Made by a program: the position numbers and the translations under genes
Notes under the pieces: generated by a model
Databases searched by the model: none
The model's input: only the letters and a program-made list of their open reading frames with translations
Told to the model about the DNA's origin: nothing
Source: Protea cynaroides
Lineage: Eukaryota > Streptophyta > Magnoliopsida > Proteales > Proteaceae
Reading direction: 5' to 3'
DNA: 64,000 nucleotides
Assembly: GCA_028583415.1 (NCBI GenBank)
Contig: CM053268.1
Span: 12,805,555 to 12,869,554 of the forward strand
Shown here: positions 46,801 through 57,462 of the stretch, one piece after another
How the letters are laid out: each line of letters starts with the position of its first letter
Position numbering within the stretch: position 1 is the stretch's first letter

Positions 46801-48240
46801 AGGGTTTCCTATCCCTTTTCATTGTGATTGTCATTTTTTAGGGTTTCATACCCTAATTATTCACTTTATTCTAGGGTTTATTTTGCCCTACTTATTCTTT
46901 CCATTTTTAGGGTTTCACTACCCTAATTGTTCATTTCTTTTCATTTTAGGGTGTATCTTGCCCTAGTTGTTGTACAATGTAAACAATCTAACATAGCAAT
47001 GTGAACTTAAATATAACAGTGTAAGCATCCAAATATAGTATGTTGGAAATATATTCAAATTTAGCAACAAATCAGTCAAAGATGGCAAGTGAGCATGTGA
47101 ATCAATACAAACATGGTAAGTGTGCATCCAAACATGACAGTAATCATCCAATATGGCATGTGAGCATGTGTAACAGACAAATATGGCAATAAGCATGTGT
47201 AACATTCCAAGTATGGCATGTGAGCAATGTGAGCATCAAATATGACAATTATGTGGCATCCAAACATGTCAGTGAGCATCTAAAACACTCATGATGCAAA
47301 ATTCAACGGTACAAATCACTCTTGATGGTAATCTAACCGTTTAAAATCATTTAATCACTTCTGATAGCAATCCAATGGTTCAGATCGCTCAAGACAATAA
47401 TCTAACCATTTGAAAATCATTTAAAATCAATCATGATAAAATCCAATGGTTCGGATCACTCAAAATAATAATCTAATGGTTCAAAATTAAATTTGACATC
47501 CAATGGTCCATATTCAAATTACCTTAAATTTCAAGCCAATAGGATCAAATTTCATATAAATTGCAAACATGTGGTGGGATCAATTTCATAAAAATTAAAA
47601 TCATGTGAACCAATTTTAATCACATTCAATTCAAAATATATGGAATCAATCACATGGTACAATTTAATCGTTAGAATTGCAAATCACATGGTCATAATCT
47701 AAATTCATTAAAATTTCAAGTCCCATGGTCATGTGGGATGTTGTAGTGGTGTACAGTAATGAAGGTGGATTTTGAGAGTAGTGGAGAGTTGACAAAAAGT
47801 GGGATTAAAGTGGGATGGGAGATGAAGGTATTCGGATTAGGTGGTAGCAAGGGGGTGTTGAATGGTGCAAGTGTTGGTGAATGGAGATGGTTGTTTGGCT
47901 AATGATTGTACCCATGTGTGGGATTAAAAAAAGGGATATGCAGATGTTGTCTGGGAAAGTGATCTGTAGGGGTTTTAAGATGGGTTTGCAACAAGTGGCT
48001 TGTTGGACTGGGGTGAATCAGGTAATGGAGTTATGTCGGTGGTTTGGGTAATAAAGCCAAATGGATTAAAGTAAGCAGATTGGGTTTGGGATGATAGGTG
48101 GATTAACAAAGGATTGACAAGTGGCATGGTGTTGTGAAAGATAGATTTGGATCTTGGGTTTTGCAGGAATGAGGGTATAAATGGAGACTACAACAGATTG
48201 GTCGATGATTGGGTAATGGTGATAAACAGAAAATAACAAA
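46800..48240 (-). other. LTR B middle blocks
   Basis: AT-rich LTR text equivalent to 16393-18290 of LTR A in reverse. It contains repeated 'ACATGCTCAC', 'TAGGGTTT' and 'CCAATGGTTC' type words. No gene is seen. Confidence 0.6.
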
Positions 48241-48259
48241 GGAGGGGGAGGGGTTTACC

Positions 48260-48513
48260 TCGAGTTGCAGGGAGTTCTCTCTCCCTCAGCTTTTTCTCTT
48301 CTCTTCCTCCTCTGTCCCGTAGCTCTCTCTCCCCAAAACAGAAAAATCCCCCCTTCTCTTCACGTCCCCTCACCTCTCTTTTATATTATTCTTCTTTCCT
48401 TCTTCTTCACTCAATCTTTTTCTCACTCTCAATCTTTCTCCCAATAGAAAAAATCCCTCTCTCTATCTCTCAATCTCTCTCTCAATTTCTCTCCCAATTT
48501 TCCCAAAATAGAA

Positions 48514-48561
<48 letters not shown>

Positions 48562-49140
48562 GTCAATCTCTCCTTTCCTTTTCTTCCTCTTCTTTCCTTC
48601 TTCTTCACTCAATCTCTCTCTCACTCTCAATCTTTCTCTCAATAGAAAAAAAAATCCCTCTCTCTATCTCTCACGTCTCTCTCACTCTCAATCCCTCCTT
48701 TTTTTTTAATTTCCTTTTTTCTCTTCTCTTTCTTTCCTTTTCTTCTCTTCTCTTCTTTCTTTCATTTTCTTCTATTTTCCTTTCTTTCCTTTTCTTCTCT
48801 TTTTCTTTCTTTCCTTTTCTTCTCTTTTTCTCTTTCTTTCCTTTTCTTCTCTTTTCTTTTTTCTTTCCTTTTCTTTTCTTTTTTTCTCTTTCTTTCCTTT
48901 TCTTTTCTTTTCTTTTTTTCTTTCCTTTTCTTCTTTTTTTTCTCTTTCTTTCCTTTTCTTCTCTTCTTCTCTTTCTTTCCTTTTCTTCTCTTCTTTTCTC
49001 TCTCTTTCACGTTTTCTAGAAAGAAAACGTGAAAGTTCTTTCTTTTTTTTTTTTCCTTTTTTCTTTTGTTTCTTTCTCTTTCTTTTATTCTCTCTCTTTC
49101 TCTTATTCTCTCATATTCTCTCTTTTATTTTTTTTCTCAA
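48260..49140 (-). repeat. Pyrimidine block of LTR B (purine-rich on its sense strand), with (CT)n run
   Basis: About 880 bp of CTCTCTC, CTTTCCTTTTCTT and TTCTCTT repeats. An uninterrupted (CT)n run lies near 48518-48560 and a CTTTCCTTTTCTTCT minisatellite at 48720-49000. The mirrored CGTTTTCTAGAAAGAAAACG palindrome is near 49010-49030. Long Lys/Glu/Arg frames on the minus strand are artefacts. Confidence 0.85.
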
Positions 49141-49164
49141 TCTCTTTTGGATTTTATCATTTAT

Positions 49165-49292
49165 ATATAATAATATAAATTATATATATATATACACATA
49201 TATTTAATAACAATATATATTTATATATATATATAAAATATATATATATATTATATATATATATACACATATATTTAATAACATATATATAT
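49165..49292. repeat. TA-rich block of LTR B
   Basis: Interrupted (TA)n and TATATACACATATATTTAATAAC units. It is equivalent in position to the (TA)n of LTR A. Confidence 0.85.
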
Positions 49293-49479
49293 ATAAATAC
49301 TATGCACATAGATGAACTGGTTCGAAACGGGTTGAGACTGACTTAGGTTGACTGAGTTAAACTGATATGGGTTGAGCTAGGTTGGACCAAAACTGGCTTG
49401 AACTGAGTTGATTGGATTGGTTGGAATTAACTGGGTTTTCTCTCCTTGTCATTTCATGGGTCATTTCTACTGTCATCCC

Positions 49480-50330
49480 GCATGGAATTTTTCGATGGCC
49501 TCTATTCCAATTTTTTTTTTTTTGCGTTCATTTTGTAGAACATTAAAAATGAGGAATATAGGAACTGTAATCACCTCATTTGGAAGTAAAATGGTCAACT
49601 TATGAATTTTTGAAGTTTAAGCGGATCAATTATCGATAATTTGGCTGACCATTTTGCATGAGATCCTTCGGAGGCTTCTACCGGAAATATTTTACGTCCA
49701 CTTTGTAGAGCACTAAAAATGGAACATAATGAGATTGGAATCACCTGATTTGGATATGGGATGATCAAAATGTGAATTTTTGAATATTAAATGACCATTT
49801 TCATATGTAATTTTGCATGGGATCCTCCGGAGACTTTTACCCGAGATTTTCCACTTCCACTTTGTAGGACATCACAAATGAAGAACAATGGCCTTGGAAT
49901 CGTCTGAATCCGACGTAGAACGGAAAAGATATGAAGCTTTGAAGTTCTAACGATAATTTTGCATGAAAGCTTGCATGGGACCCACTGGTGACTTCTACCT
50001 GGGATTTTTTACGTCCACTTTGTAGAACATCATGAATGAAGAATAATGGCCTTGGAATCATCTGAATGCGATGTCGGATGATGAAGATATGATGATTTGA
50101 AATTCAAACAATCCGACTTACGATAATTTGCATGAAGGCCCCTGGGATTATTTATAATAATTTCATAAACCTCCCTTGTACGTATCATCTGACTAAAATG
50201 ATCATATCTTCTTCATTTGATGTCGATATCGAGCAATTCTGGTCTCATTTCGAAGATAATTCTATGACCTATGCATCCATGTAAAATTATAACCCATGAC
50301 CTTGCTGTGGACCCATTGAAAACTTCCTCA
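49480..50330 (-). repeat. Degenerate ~190-bp tandem units in LTR B
   Basis: In LTR sense, four or more units share the landmarks CTACAAAGTGGACGT, CATGCAAAATT..CGATAA, TTCATATCTT and GATGATTC. This is the best-preserved copy of the array, with the repeated phrase around TGTAGAACAT (plus strand) at about 49536, 49705, 49863 and 50021. Confidence 0.75.
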
Positions 50331-50439
50331 AATTCACAGTCAAAAATTTAAACTTTCGATCATCTTTCTCCTTTTGTTGTCCACACGCCTGTAGGACTTT
50401 GTTTAGCTGGGATGGCAAAAATGGGGTGCTTACACCTTG

Positions 50440-51005
50440 CAACTGGTCAAATAAGTCATTGATCCGAGGCGACAGATACCTGTTCTTGATCGTGAGCTTG
50501 TTTAATTCCCACTAATCTATACAAAGTCGAACGCTACCATCTTTCTTTTTCACGAACAGCACTGGCGCTTCCCATGATGATATACTGGGTCGAATATAAA
50601 CCTTGTTCAGCAACTCCTGTAATTTTTCCTTCAGTTCCTTCAGTTCAGTAGGAGCCATTCGATAGGGTGCCTTAGATACTAGTGCGGCTCTGGGTATCAG
50701 GTCTATAAAGAACTCTGTCGCTCGATCAGGTGGCAATCCTGGTAATTCCTTGAAAAATATATCCAAAAATTTACGCACAACTTCAATATCTTTCATTCGT
50801 GGTGCTTCCTTGGTGAGGTCAACCACGGACACTAGGTACCTAATTCCTCCTTTCTCGAGGCATTTCCTAGCATTTACTGCAGAAAGAATGAGTTTTCATT
50901 TACGGGGAAGCTTGGTTCCCGTAAAACTGAACTCTGCTCCTTCCTTGTCCTTGAATGATATCTTTTTAATCGTAAAAATTTGATTTTTATTGGTGGTCCT
51001 TGCTA
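50440..51005 (-). pseudogene. Chromovirus protease end and reverse transcriptase N-terminus
   Basis: The minus strand encodes EGAEFSFTGTKLP (the linker after protease), SVVDLTKE, the RT fingers with ELPGLPPDR, PYRMAPTELKELKEKLQELL and VLFVKKKDGSVRLCID. A stop follows where a Tyr is expected, then ELNKLTIKNRYLSPRINDLFDQLQG up to the LTR B insertion. A further stop follows KLPRK near 50902. The protease catalytic region and all of gag are absent upstream of about 51005, where unrelated sequence with a plus-strand gene begins. Confidence 0.87.
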
Positions 51006-51304
51006 CTGACTACCCAATGGATGAAAGCCCTCAAGAAAATTCGAGTTTCATCAGTTGGTTTGGTAGAAATTTTGAAAATTCCAATTTTGACCTAGAATTT
51101 GGGGAAAAACCTAAATTTCAAAATTTATTTAATTCTACTTTGATTAGTGGTTATTTCTATTAATTAATCATTGTGGGATGGTTTGTGCCTCCTCCTACCC
51201 AGGTGTTTGGGTGAAAAGTGAGGCTTTTTTCCATTTCACGTCGTTATGCTGCCCAAATTGCTGTCTTTTTAACTTGTTTCTTATTCTCTTTTCTCGCAGT
51301 TATC

Positions 51305-52514
51305 ATGGTTCACACCAACGTTCCCCGAGTCCATGACCCTCGTCACTTTAGGTCCATAGAAGTAGAGTTACAATAACCATGGTTTCATCGGAAAATGGTG
51401 GAAGGGGGTCGGTGTGTTAATTTAGCCCATATAGCCTTATTTGATGTGGAGAGGACATTTGGTCATATGAGCTGGCTTTCCATGATCCTACGAAGGTTGC
51501 ACCGGCCTAGACTTGGTAAAGCAGTTCTACTGCAACCTATAGGTAGAGGGCAATCCAAAGGATGTGGATAGGGGTAGAGAGCTTCGGATGACTAGTTGGG
51601 TGAAAAGGGTTCCTATTTCCTTCAACTATCAAGAGTTGGCTGACCTCCTGGTCATTTCCAATGATGTGCCATTGGTCTACTGCACACCAAAGGAACCCCA
51701 GTTCTTAACCACTACTATGAGCTCAGAGGTATGCAGTCAGATTTTTCGTGATGACCGTTGGGAGATGAAGGTAGTCAACCTATGTCCTGAGCCACGGGTA
51801 TACTGTAAGATCATCCAGCATAATCTGATTCTTTAGGGTGAACATTACGAGATAGTCTCCCAGTTGACTCAGTACCTACTGTACTACATCTGCACTAAAC
51901 AGCCTACCTGTCTCCCATATATTATCATACGAACTATGCACAGAGCCACATTGTCCGACTTGAGAGATAACCGGCCCTATGGACGATTGATCTCCACTCC
52001 GCTTTCTCTCCTAGAGGTGAACTTAGAGGTTGAGAGCATCTATGAAGACACCTTCTCAGCTGACCTTGATTGGGAGGCAATCTATAGGATGAGGATGAGA
52101 GAGGTACATGTAAGTGATGACGAGAGGAATGCAATGAGACGTCCTCTCACTCGAGTGGTGGCAACAGATACAGAGGTGGTAGCAGCGGTAGCAGCAGAGG
52201 CAGATGAGAGTGATGATGATCGGATGTACATGGATGTGGATTCCAAACCTCCTTAATCACCATAGCACTCTATAGGAGCCGGCCCTTCTTGGGCTTTTCA
52301 CTCAGCTGGTCCTTCACGTCATCCATCAGATGGTATGATGGCATTACTGCTTGAGATTTGAGACGCCCAGTGCAAGACTGATGGGCGAGTGGCTAATCTT
52401 GCTGAGAGTCTCCGGACAACCCAGGCATAGGTAGCCTGGCTCACGAGAGTGTACGCAGAGGATTATGATCAAGATCGAGAGGCACCTCCTCCTCCAGCAC
52501 CCCCAGCTCCCTGA
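51305..52514 (+). pseudogene. Antisense gene remnant in the chromovirus: putative plant transposon protein (PF20167-like)
   Basis: A plus-strand frame starts at ATG 51305, just after a TTTCTCGCAG acceptor-like site, and shifts frame near 51520. It carries stops within the first 30 codons, near 51541, at 51834 (TAG) and at 52254 (TAA). Family-like segments are FYCNL, RGRELRMTSWVKRVPISF, a long helical middle (LTQYLLYYICTKQPTCLPYI), LPYGRL-like RPYGRLISTPLSLLEVNL and an acidic tail. The C-terminal part (ANLAESLRTTQA, PPPPAPPAP) ends near 52514, shortly before the primer site. It resembles the 'putative plant transposon protein' family of unknown function. It lies opposite to the element, in the place of gag. 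Confidence 0.6.
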
Positions 52515-52613
52515 TTGCTCCATTTATTTTCTCTTGTTTATACTACAGAGTAACTGTCTGGATTGTGGACTGTACTCTGATTTGGATATATATATTTCTT
52601 ACTTTTATTTTGG

Positions 52614-52677
<64 letters not shown>
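52614..52677. repeat. (AC)n(AT)n compound microsatellite
   Basis: About 11 AC units followed by about 20 AT units. It is duplicated at 54766-54829 as part of the tandem duplication. Confidence 0.96.
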
Positions 52678-52681
<4 letters not shown>

Positions 52682-52835
52682 GTTTCTCTTTTACATATGT
52701 GCATTATTCTCTTTCTTAGTTTATATCTCAAACAACAAGATGCTTATGGTGTGTTCTTATTATAGGTTTTAGTTTTCCTAACTCAGTTCATGACTCGCGT
52801 GGAAGTAGTTAGGTCAATGGGTAGAACCTGAGAGA

Positions 52836-52847
52836 GCTCTGATACTA
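52836..52847 (-). other. Chromovirus primer-binding site, initiator tRNA-Met type
   Basis: The minus strand reads TAGTATCAGAGC. It matches TGGTATCAGAGC at 11 of 12 positions and lies three bases from the LTR. A second copy from the tandem duplication is at 54988-54999, with one more change. Confidence 0.82.
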
Positions 52848-52850
52848 AGT

Positions 52851-54510
52851 TGTTACACTCCAATTCTAGATTAACTAGAGTAGTGTGATGAACTGTCAAT
52901 AAACCAATGGTTCAATCAGGATCTCGTATAGGTCGTACCCACCATATTAAACCACACACACATTCTACGGTAATAATCAGAGATAATAAACAAATAAGCA
53001 GAAGTCTTTATAAATAATGAACTGAGTATCTAACAGTGATAAATAAATATTTAATCCAGTTATCTTCAAATAACTCAAGAAATAAAATAAAATAATCAAT
53101 TACATGTTCTATAGTCAAAATAACTAAACTAATCAAAGACACATTGATTGCACTCGCATGAAAGATCATGTGCATATTCTACAGCTTCCACGTGCATAGA
53201 TGCCATGTGTCCATACGATAGCGCATTCACATAATCTTCCACAAAAGTACCTACATCATCAACTAAAAATATTCGACGTTGAAAGGGTGTGCACACATCA
53301 GGGCTCAGAGAGCAAACAAAACACTGTGTAAACATATGTATGCATTCAATTCAATATCTTTGGTCTGATTTTTAAGTTTGTAATGTGCTGTAGAAAGGTT
53401 TGGTAGCCCTCGTACCTCTATATACGAGTATGTGAATCTGTCAAATGGATTAAACACCATTGTCATCCCACATGTACCCACCATGGAATAGAGATAGAGC
53501 TAAAGTATTCGGATCACACACCGCCAACACTTCTCCTGATGCCCTACCTATACCAACACATAAGCCCCTATTGGCGAGGGCTTACAAACTGGGCTCGTAA
53601 CTAATCAATCCTAATGCCATCTAGTGTATCCAAGGCCTCACCCCAACATCCCTCAATATGTCCATAGGGATAGAGCTAAGGGCCCTTAGCAGAGTCGAAG
53701 ACCACACGGTCCAAGACCACCTCCCCTAATGCCCTACGACGTAATAGTTCTGCTAAAGTAATGGCAATACGACGACGTCAGTGAGCAAAACTTGAGTAGA
53801 AATAAAGCTAGATTCTAGTGACCAGGATGAACACAATGTCACGTCCTCTCCCTGATGCTCCACTAGCATCCAATACACTAACCACACACACATAATCACA
53901 TGCCCATTCCAAACATCCTCATCATCATCATGTCATAAATAGACAGAAATAAATATGCATGAGCAACAATAACATAAATATTAAATGACATGTGACATGC
54001 ACATTACACGCATACAATCATAAAATCAATCATGACATTAGACTCAATAAATAAATTTATTATTATTCAATTAGTTTAGGTCTTGTTCCCTCACCTGTTA
54101 ACAATACTCGATCTCCTTCCAAGCCTTGTAACTCTCTTTGAATCAATTTATTAATTTAGAAGTTATATGAATTTAAGTTAGGATTCATGTAATATGTTAC
54201 AGTAGTCGGAATTTGAATAGATCGTAGATAGTGTCTGATAGGTCCTATGATCTCATGCTGTGTCAACTATACCACGTACAGTCGATACCCTACGGTCACA
54301 CTATATGCGACCACACCTGTGACCATATGCTTTCTGGATTCTTCTTGAATGGCTATGGTTGATACTCTGGTCATCCTATGGTCGACCGTAGCTGCGACCA
54401 TACGAGTTTAATGTGATTTCTTACTTCCAATACGAATTCCTCCTCTTGGGTCATCAACGGGGTCTTCCCTAATGATCATTCTAAGGCCAACATTCTTAGT
54501 TTTACTGAGT
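52851..54510 (-). repeat. Truncated extra copy of the chromovirus 5' LTR
   Basis: It starts TGTTACACTCC (the usual TGTCACACCCC with changes) and stops abruptly at 54510. The equivalent full LTR at 55003-57330 continues for about 670 bases more. The TATA box and LTR start lie in the missing part. Confidence 0.9.
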
Positions 54511-54765
54511 TGAGACGCCCAGCGGAAGACTGATGGGCGAGTGGCTAATCTTGCTGAGAGTCTCCAGACAACCCAAGCATAGGTAGCCTGGCTCACGAGA
54601 GTGTACGCAGAGGATTATGATCAAGACCGAGAGGCACCTCCTCCTCCAGCACCCCCAGCTCCCTGATTGCTCCATTTATTTTCTCTTGTTTATACTACAG
54701 AGTAACTGTCTGGATTGTGGACTGTACTCTGATTTGGATATATATATTTCTTACTTTTATTTTGG

Positions 54766-54829
<64 letters not shown>
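54766..54829. repeat. (AC)n(AT)n compound microsatellite, second copy
   Basis: This is the duplicate of 52614-52677. The two copies have nearly the same repeat length, which argues that the duplication is recent. Confidence 0.96.
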
Positions 54830-54833
<4 letters not shown>

Positions 54834-55002
54834 GTTTCTCTTTTACATATGTGCATTATTCTCTTTCTTAGTTTATATCTCAAACAACAAGATGCTTATG
54901 GTGTGTTCTTATTATAGGTTTTAGTTTTCCTAACTCAGTGCATGACTCGCGTGGAAGTAGTTAGGTCAATGGGTAGAACCTGAGAGAGCTTTGATACTAA
55001 GT

Positions 55003-57330
55003 TGTTACACTCCAATTCTAGATTAACTAGAGTAGTGTGATGAACCGTCAATAAACCAATGGTTCAATCAGGATCTCGTATAGGTCGTACCCACCATATT
55101 AAACAACACACACATTCCACGGTAATAATCAGAGATAATAAAAAAATAAGTAGAAGTCTTTATAAATAATGAATTGAGTATCTAACAGTGATAAATAAAT
55201 ATTTAATCCAGTTATCTTCAAGTAACTCAAGACATAAAATAAAATAATCAATTACATGTTCTATAGTCAAAATAACTAAACTAATCAAAGACACATTGAT
55301 TGCACTCGTATGAAGGATCATGCGCATATTCTACAGCTTTCACGTGCATAGCCGCCATGTGTCCATACGATGGTACATTCACGTAATCTTCCACAGAAGT
55401 ACCTACATCATCAACTAAAAATATTCGACGTCGAAAGGGTGAGCACACATCAGGGCTCAGAGAGCAAACAAAACACTGCATAAACATATGCATGCATTCA
55501 ATTCAATATATTTGGTCTGGTTTTTAAGTTTGTAAATGTGCTATAGAAAGGTTTGGTGGCCCCCGTACCTCTATATACGAGTATGTGAATCTATCAAATG
55601 GATCAAACACCATTGTCGTCCCACATGTACCCACCATGGAATAGAGATAGAGAAAAAATATTCGGATCACACACCGCCAACATTTCTCCTGATGCCCTAC
55701 CTATACCAACACGTAAGCCCCTATTGGCGAGGGCTTACAAACTTGGCTCGCAACTAATCAATCCTAATGCCATTTAGTGTATCCAAGGCCTTATCCCAAC
55801 ATCCCTCAATACGTCCATAGGGATAGAGCTAAGGGCCCCTAGCAGAGTCAAAGACCACACGGTCCAAGACCACCTCCCCTAATGTCATACGACGTAATAG
55901 TTCTGCTAAAGTAATGGCAATACGACGACATCAGTGGGCAAGACTTGAGTAGAAATAGAGCTAGAGTCTGGTGACCAGGATGAACACAATGTCACGTCCT
56001 CTCCTTGATGCTCTACTCACATCCAACATACTAACCACACACACACAATCACATGCCCATTCCTAACATCCTCATCATCATCATGTTATAAATAGACAGA
56101 AATAAATATGCATGAGCAACAATAACATAAATATTAAATGACATGTGACATGCACATTACAAGCATACAATCATAAAATCAATCATGGCATTGGACTCAA
56201 TAAATAAATTTATTATTATTCAATTAGTTTAGGTCTTGTTCCCTCACCTGTTAACAATACTCGATCTCCTTCCAAGCCTTGTAACTCTCTTTGAATCAAT
56301 TTAGTAATTTAAAAGTTATATGAATTTAAGTTAGGATTCATGTGTAATATGTTACAGTAGTCAGAATTTGAACAGATCACAGATAGTGTCTGATAGGTCC
56401 TATGGTCTCATGCTGTGTCAACTATACCACGTATGGTCGATACCCTATGGTCACACTATATGCAACCACACCTGTGACCATACGCTTTCTGGATTCTTCC
56501 CGAATGGCTATGGTTGATACTTTGGTCATCCTATGGTCGACCGTAGTTGCGACCATACGAGTTTAATGTGATTTCTTACTTCCAATACGAATTCCTCCTC
56601 TTGGGTCATCAACGGGGTCTTCCCTAATGATCATTCTAAGACCAACATTTTTAGTTTTACCGAGTTAATTACTCAAACTCATTCTCCATGATCCCCTTGA
56701 GGTTTGCTCAGAAAATCCCATAGATGAATCCTTACATTGGGTTTGGTATTGTAATTTACATTAAAAACTCCAACTGTTGGTGTTCTAAGGCTACAGTGAC
56801 AAAGTTCATACCTTACTGGTTGTAGAGAGTCTGTAGAACTCTTTCTCTCAGCCTTCTTCTCTGTCTTCCTAGTCTTCTCTTCTTCTCCTTCTCTTCCTTC
56901 TCTTCCTTTAGGGTTTGATAATGTTCCAAAAGAGTGAAAAATGGTTGAGAGACGTCCTTTATATAGAGAGAAACTTTCCATATAGAGTTCTCTAGAAAAA
57001 GGAAAGAAATCTCCCTTTTATTTGGAAAGATTCCAAACTCGAAGTCTGATTTGGGGTTGTAAGGTTGAACGTACGATCGTAAAATCCATTGACCATACAC
57101 TTGAAAACATCGACCATATGGTTATTGGTTAGTGGTCTTTATTTCCTATCATATGGTCAACCATACCTACCTAAGTAGTCGACCATACACTTGGTTTTAA
57201 GTATTTTTAAGTCGATTCTCATACCTGGTCTCGTGGTCCTTCTTCATACGGTAGGTCTACTTAATCTAGCAATGATGGGAAGACCTGATACGATACGATT
57301 AGACCGAATTAGTGGAGTACAGGTCTTACA
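55003..57330 (-). repeat. Chromovirus 5' LTR (complete)
   Basis: A 2328-bp LTR ending GGTCTTACA at 57330, followed by the ATGTC duplication. It has a TATATAAAGGACG box at about 56958-56965 (minus). GGTCG clusters lie at 56385-56560 and 57050-57250. Confidence 0.92.
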
Positions 57331-57462
57331 ATGTCAGTGGGCAAGGCTTGAGTGGAGATAGAGCAAGAGTCTAGTGACCAGGCTGAACCACAATGCCACG
57401 TCCTCCCCCTGATGCTCTACTCACATCAAACACATTAACCACACACACAATCATATTCCTAT

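Larger units (their letters stand above)
33643..50434 (-). mobile_element. Solo LTR B (about 4.75 kb) inserted in the chromovirus RT and split by the Tat element
   Basis: In its own sense (minus) it starts TGTAAGCACCCC at 50434 and ends TTGTCCTCACA at 33643, flanked by CCTTG at 33638-33642 and 50435-50439. Without the Tat insertion it is about 4754 bp, close to LTR A. The block order matches LTR A exactly: ~190-bp degenerate repeats, TA-rich block, purine block, AT-rich middle, CCCTAAA-type words, then the GGTGGCGACTCC tail. Removing it restores the RT reading frame across the junction. Confidence 0.92.
52359..56662 (-). repeat. Tandem duplication of the chromovirus leader plus most of its LTR
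   Basis: The segment 52359-54510 recurs at 54511-56662 at an offset of 2152 bases at the start, in direct orientation and about 97% identical by eye. Each copy contains the C-terminal end of the antisense remnant, an AC/AT microsatellite, the primer site and about 1.66 kb of LTR. The junction at 54510/54511 joins LTR text (TTTTACTGAGT) to leader text (TGAGACGCCC) with only a base or two of overlap, pointing to illegitimate recombination. Confidence 0.92.
25145..57330 (-). mobile_element. Ty3/gypsy chromovirus, complete but heavily nested and degraded
   Basis: The element is bounded by LTRs of about 2.33 kb (TGTCACACCCC...GGTCTTACA on the plus strand) with target duplication ATGTC at 25140-25144 and 57331-57335. 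It reads on the minus strand: 5' LTR (right), primer site, an antisense gene remnant in place of gag, end of protease, RT, RNase H, integrase, chromodomain, polypurine tract, 3' LTR (left). It is split by solo LTRs at 29708-33215 and 33643-50434, and its right LTR region is tandemly duplicated. Integrase followed by a chromodomain marks a plant chromovirus, probably Tekay/Del-like. All coding parts carry stops or frameshifts. Confidence 0.93.

Noticed and set aside
48762..49010. 82-codon Lys/Glu/Arg frame
   Set aside because: Translation of the CTTTCCTTTTCTT minisatellite in LTR B.
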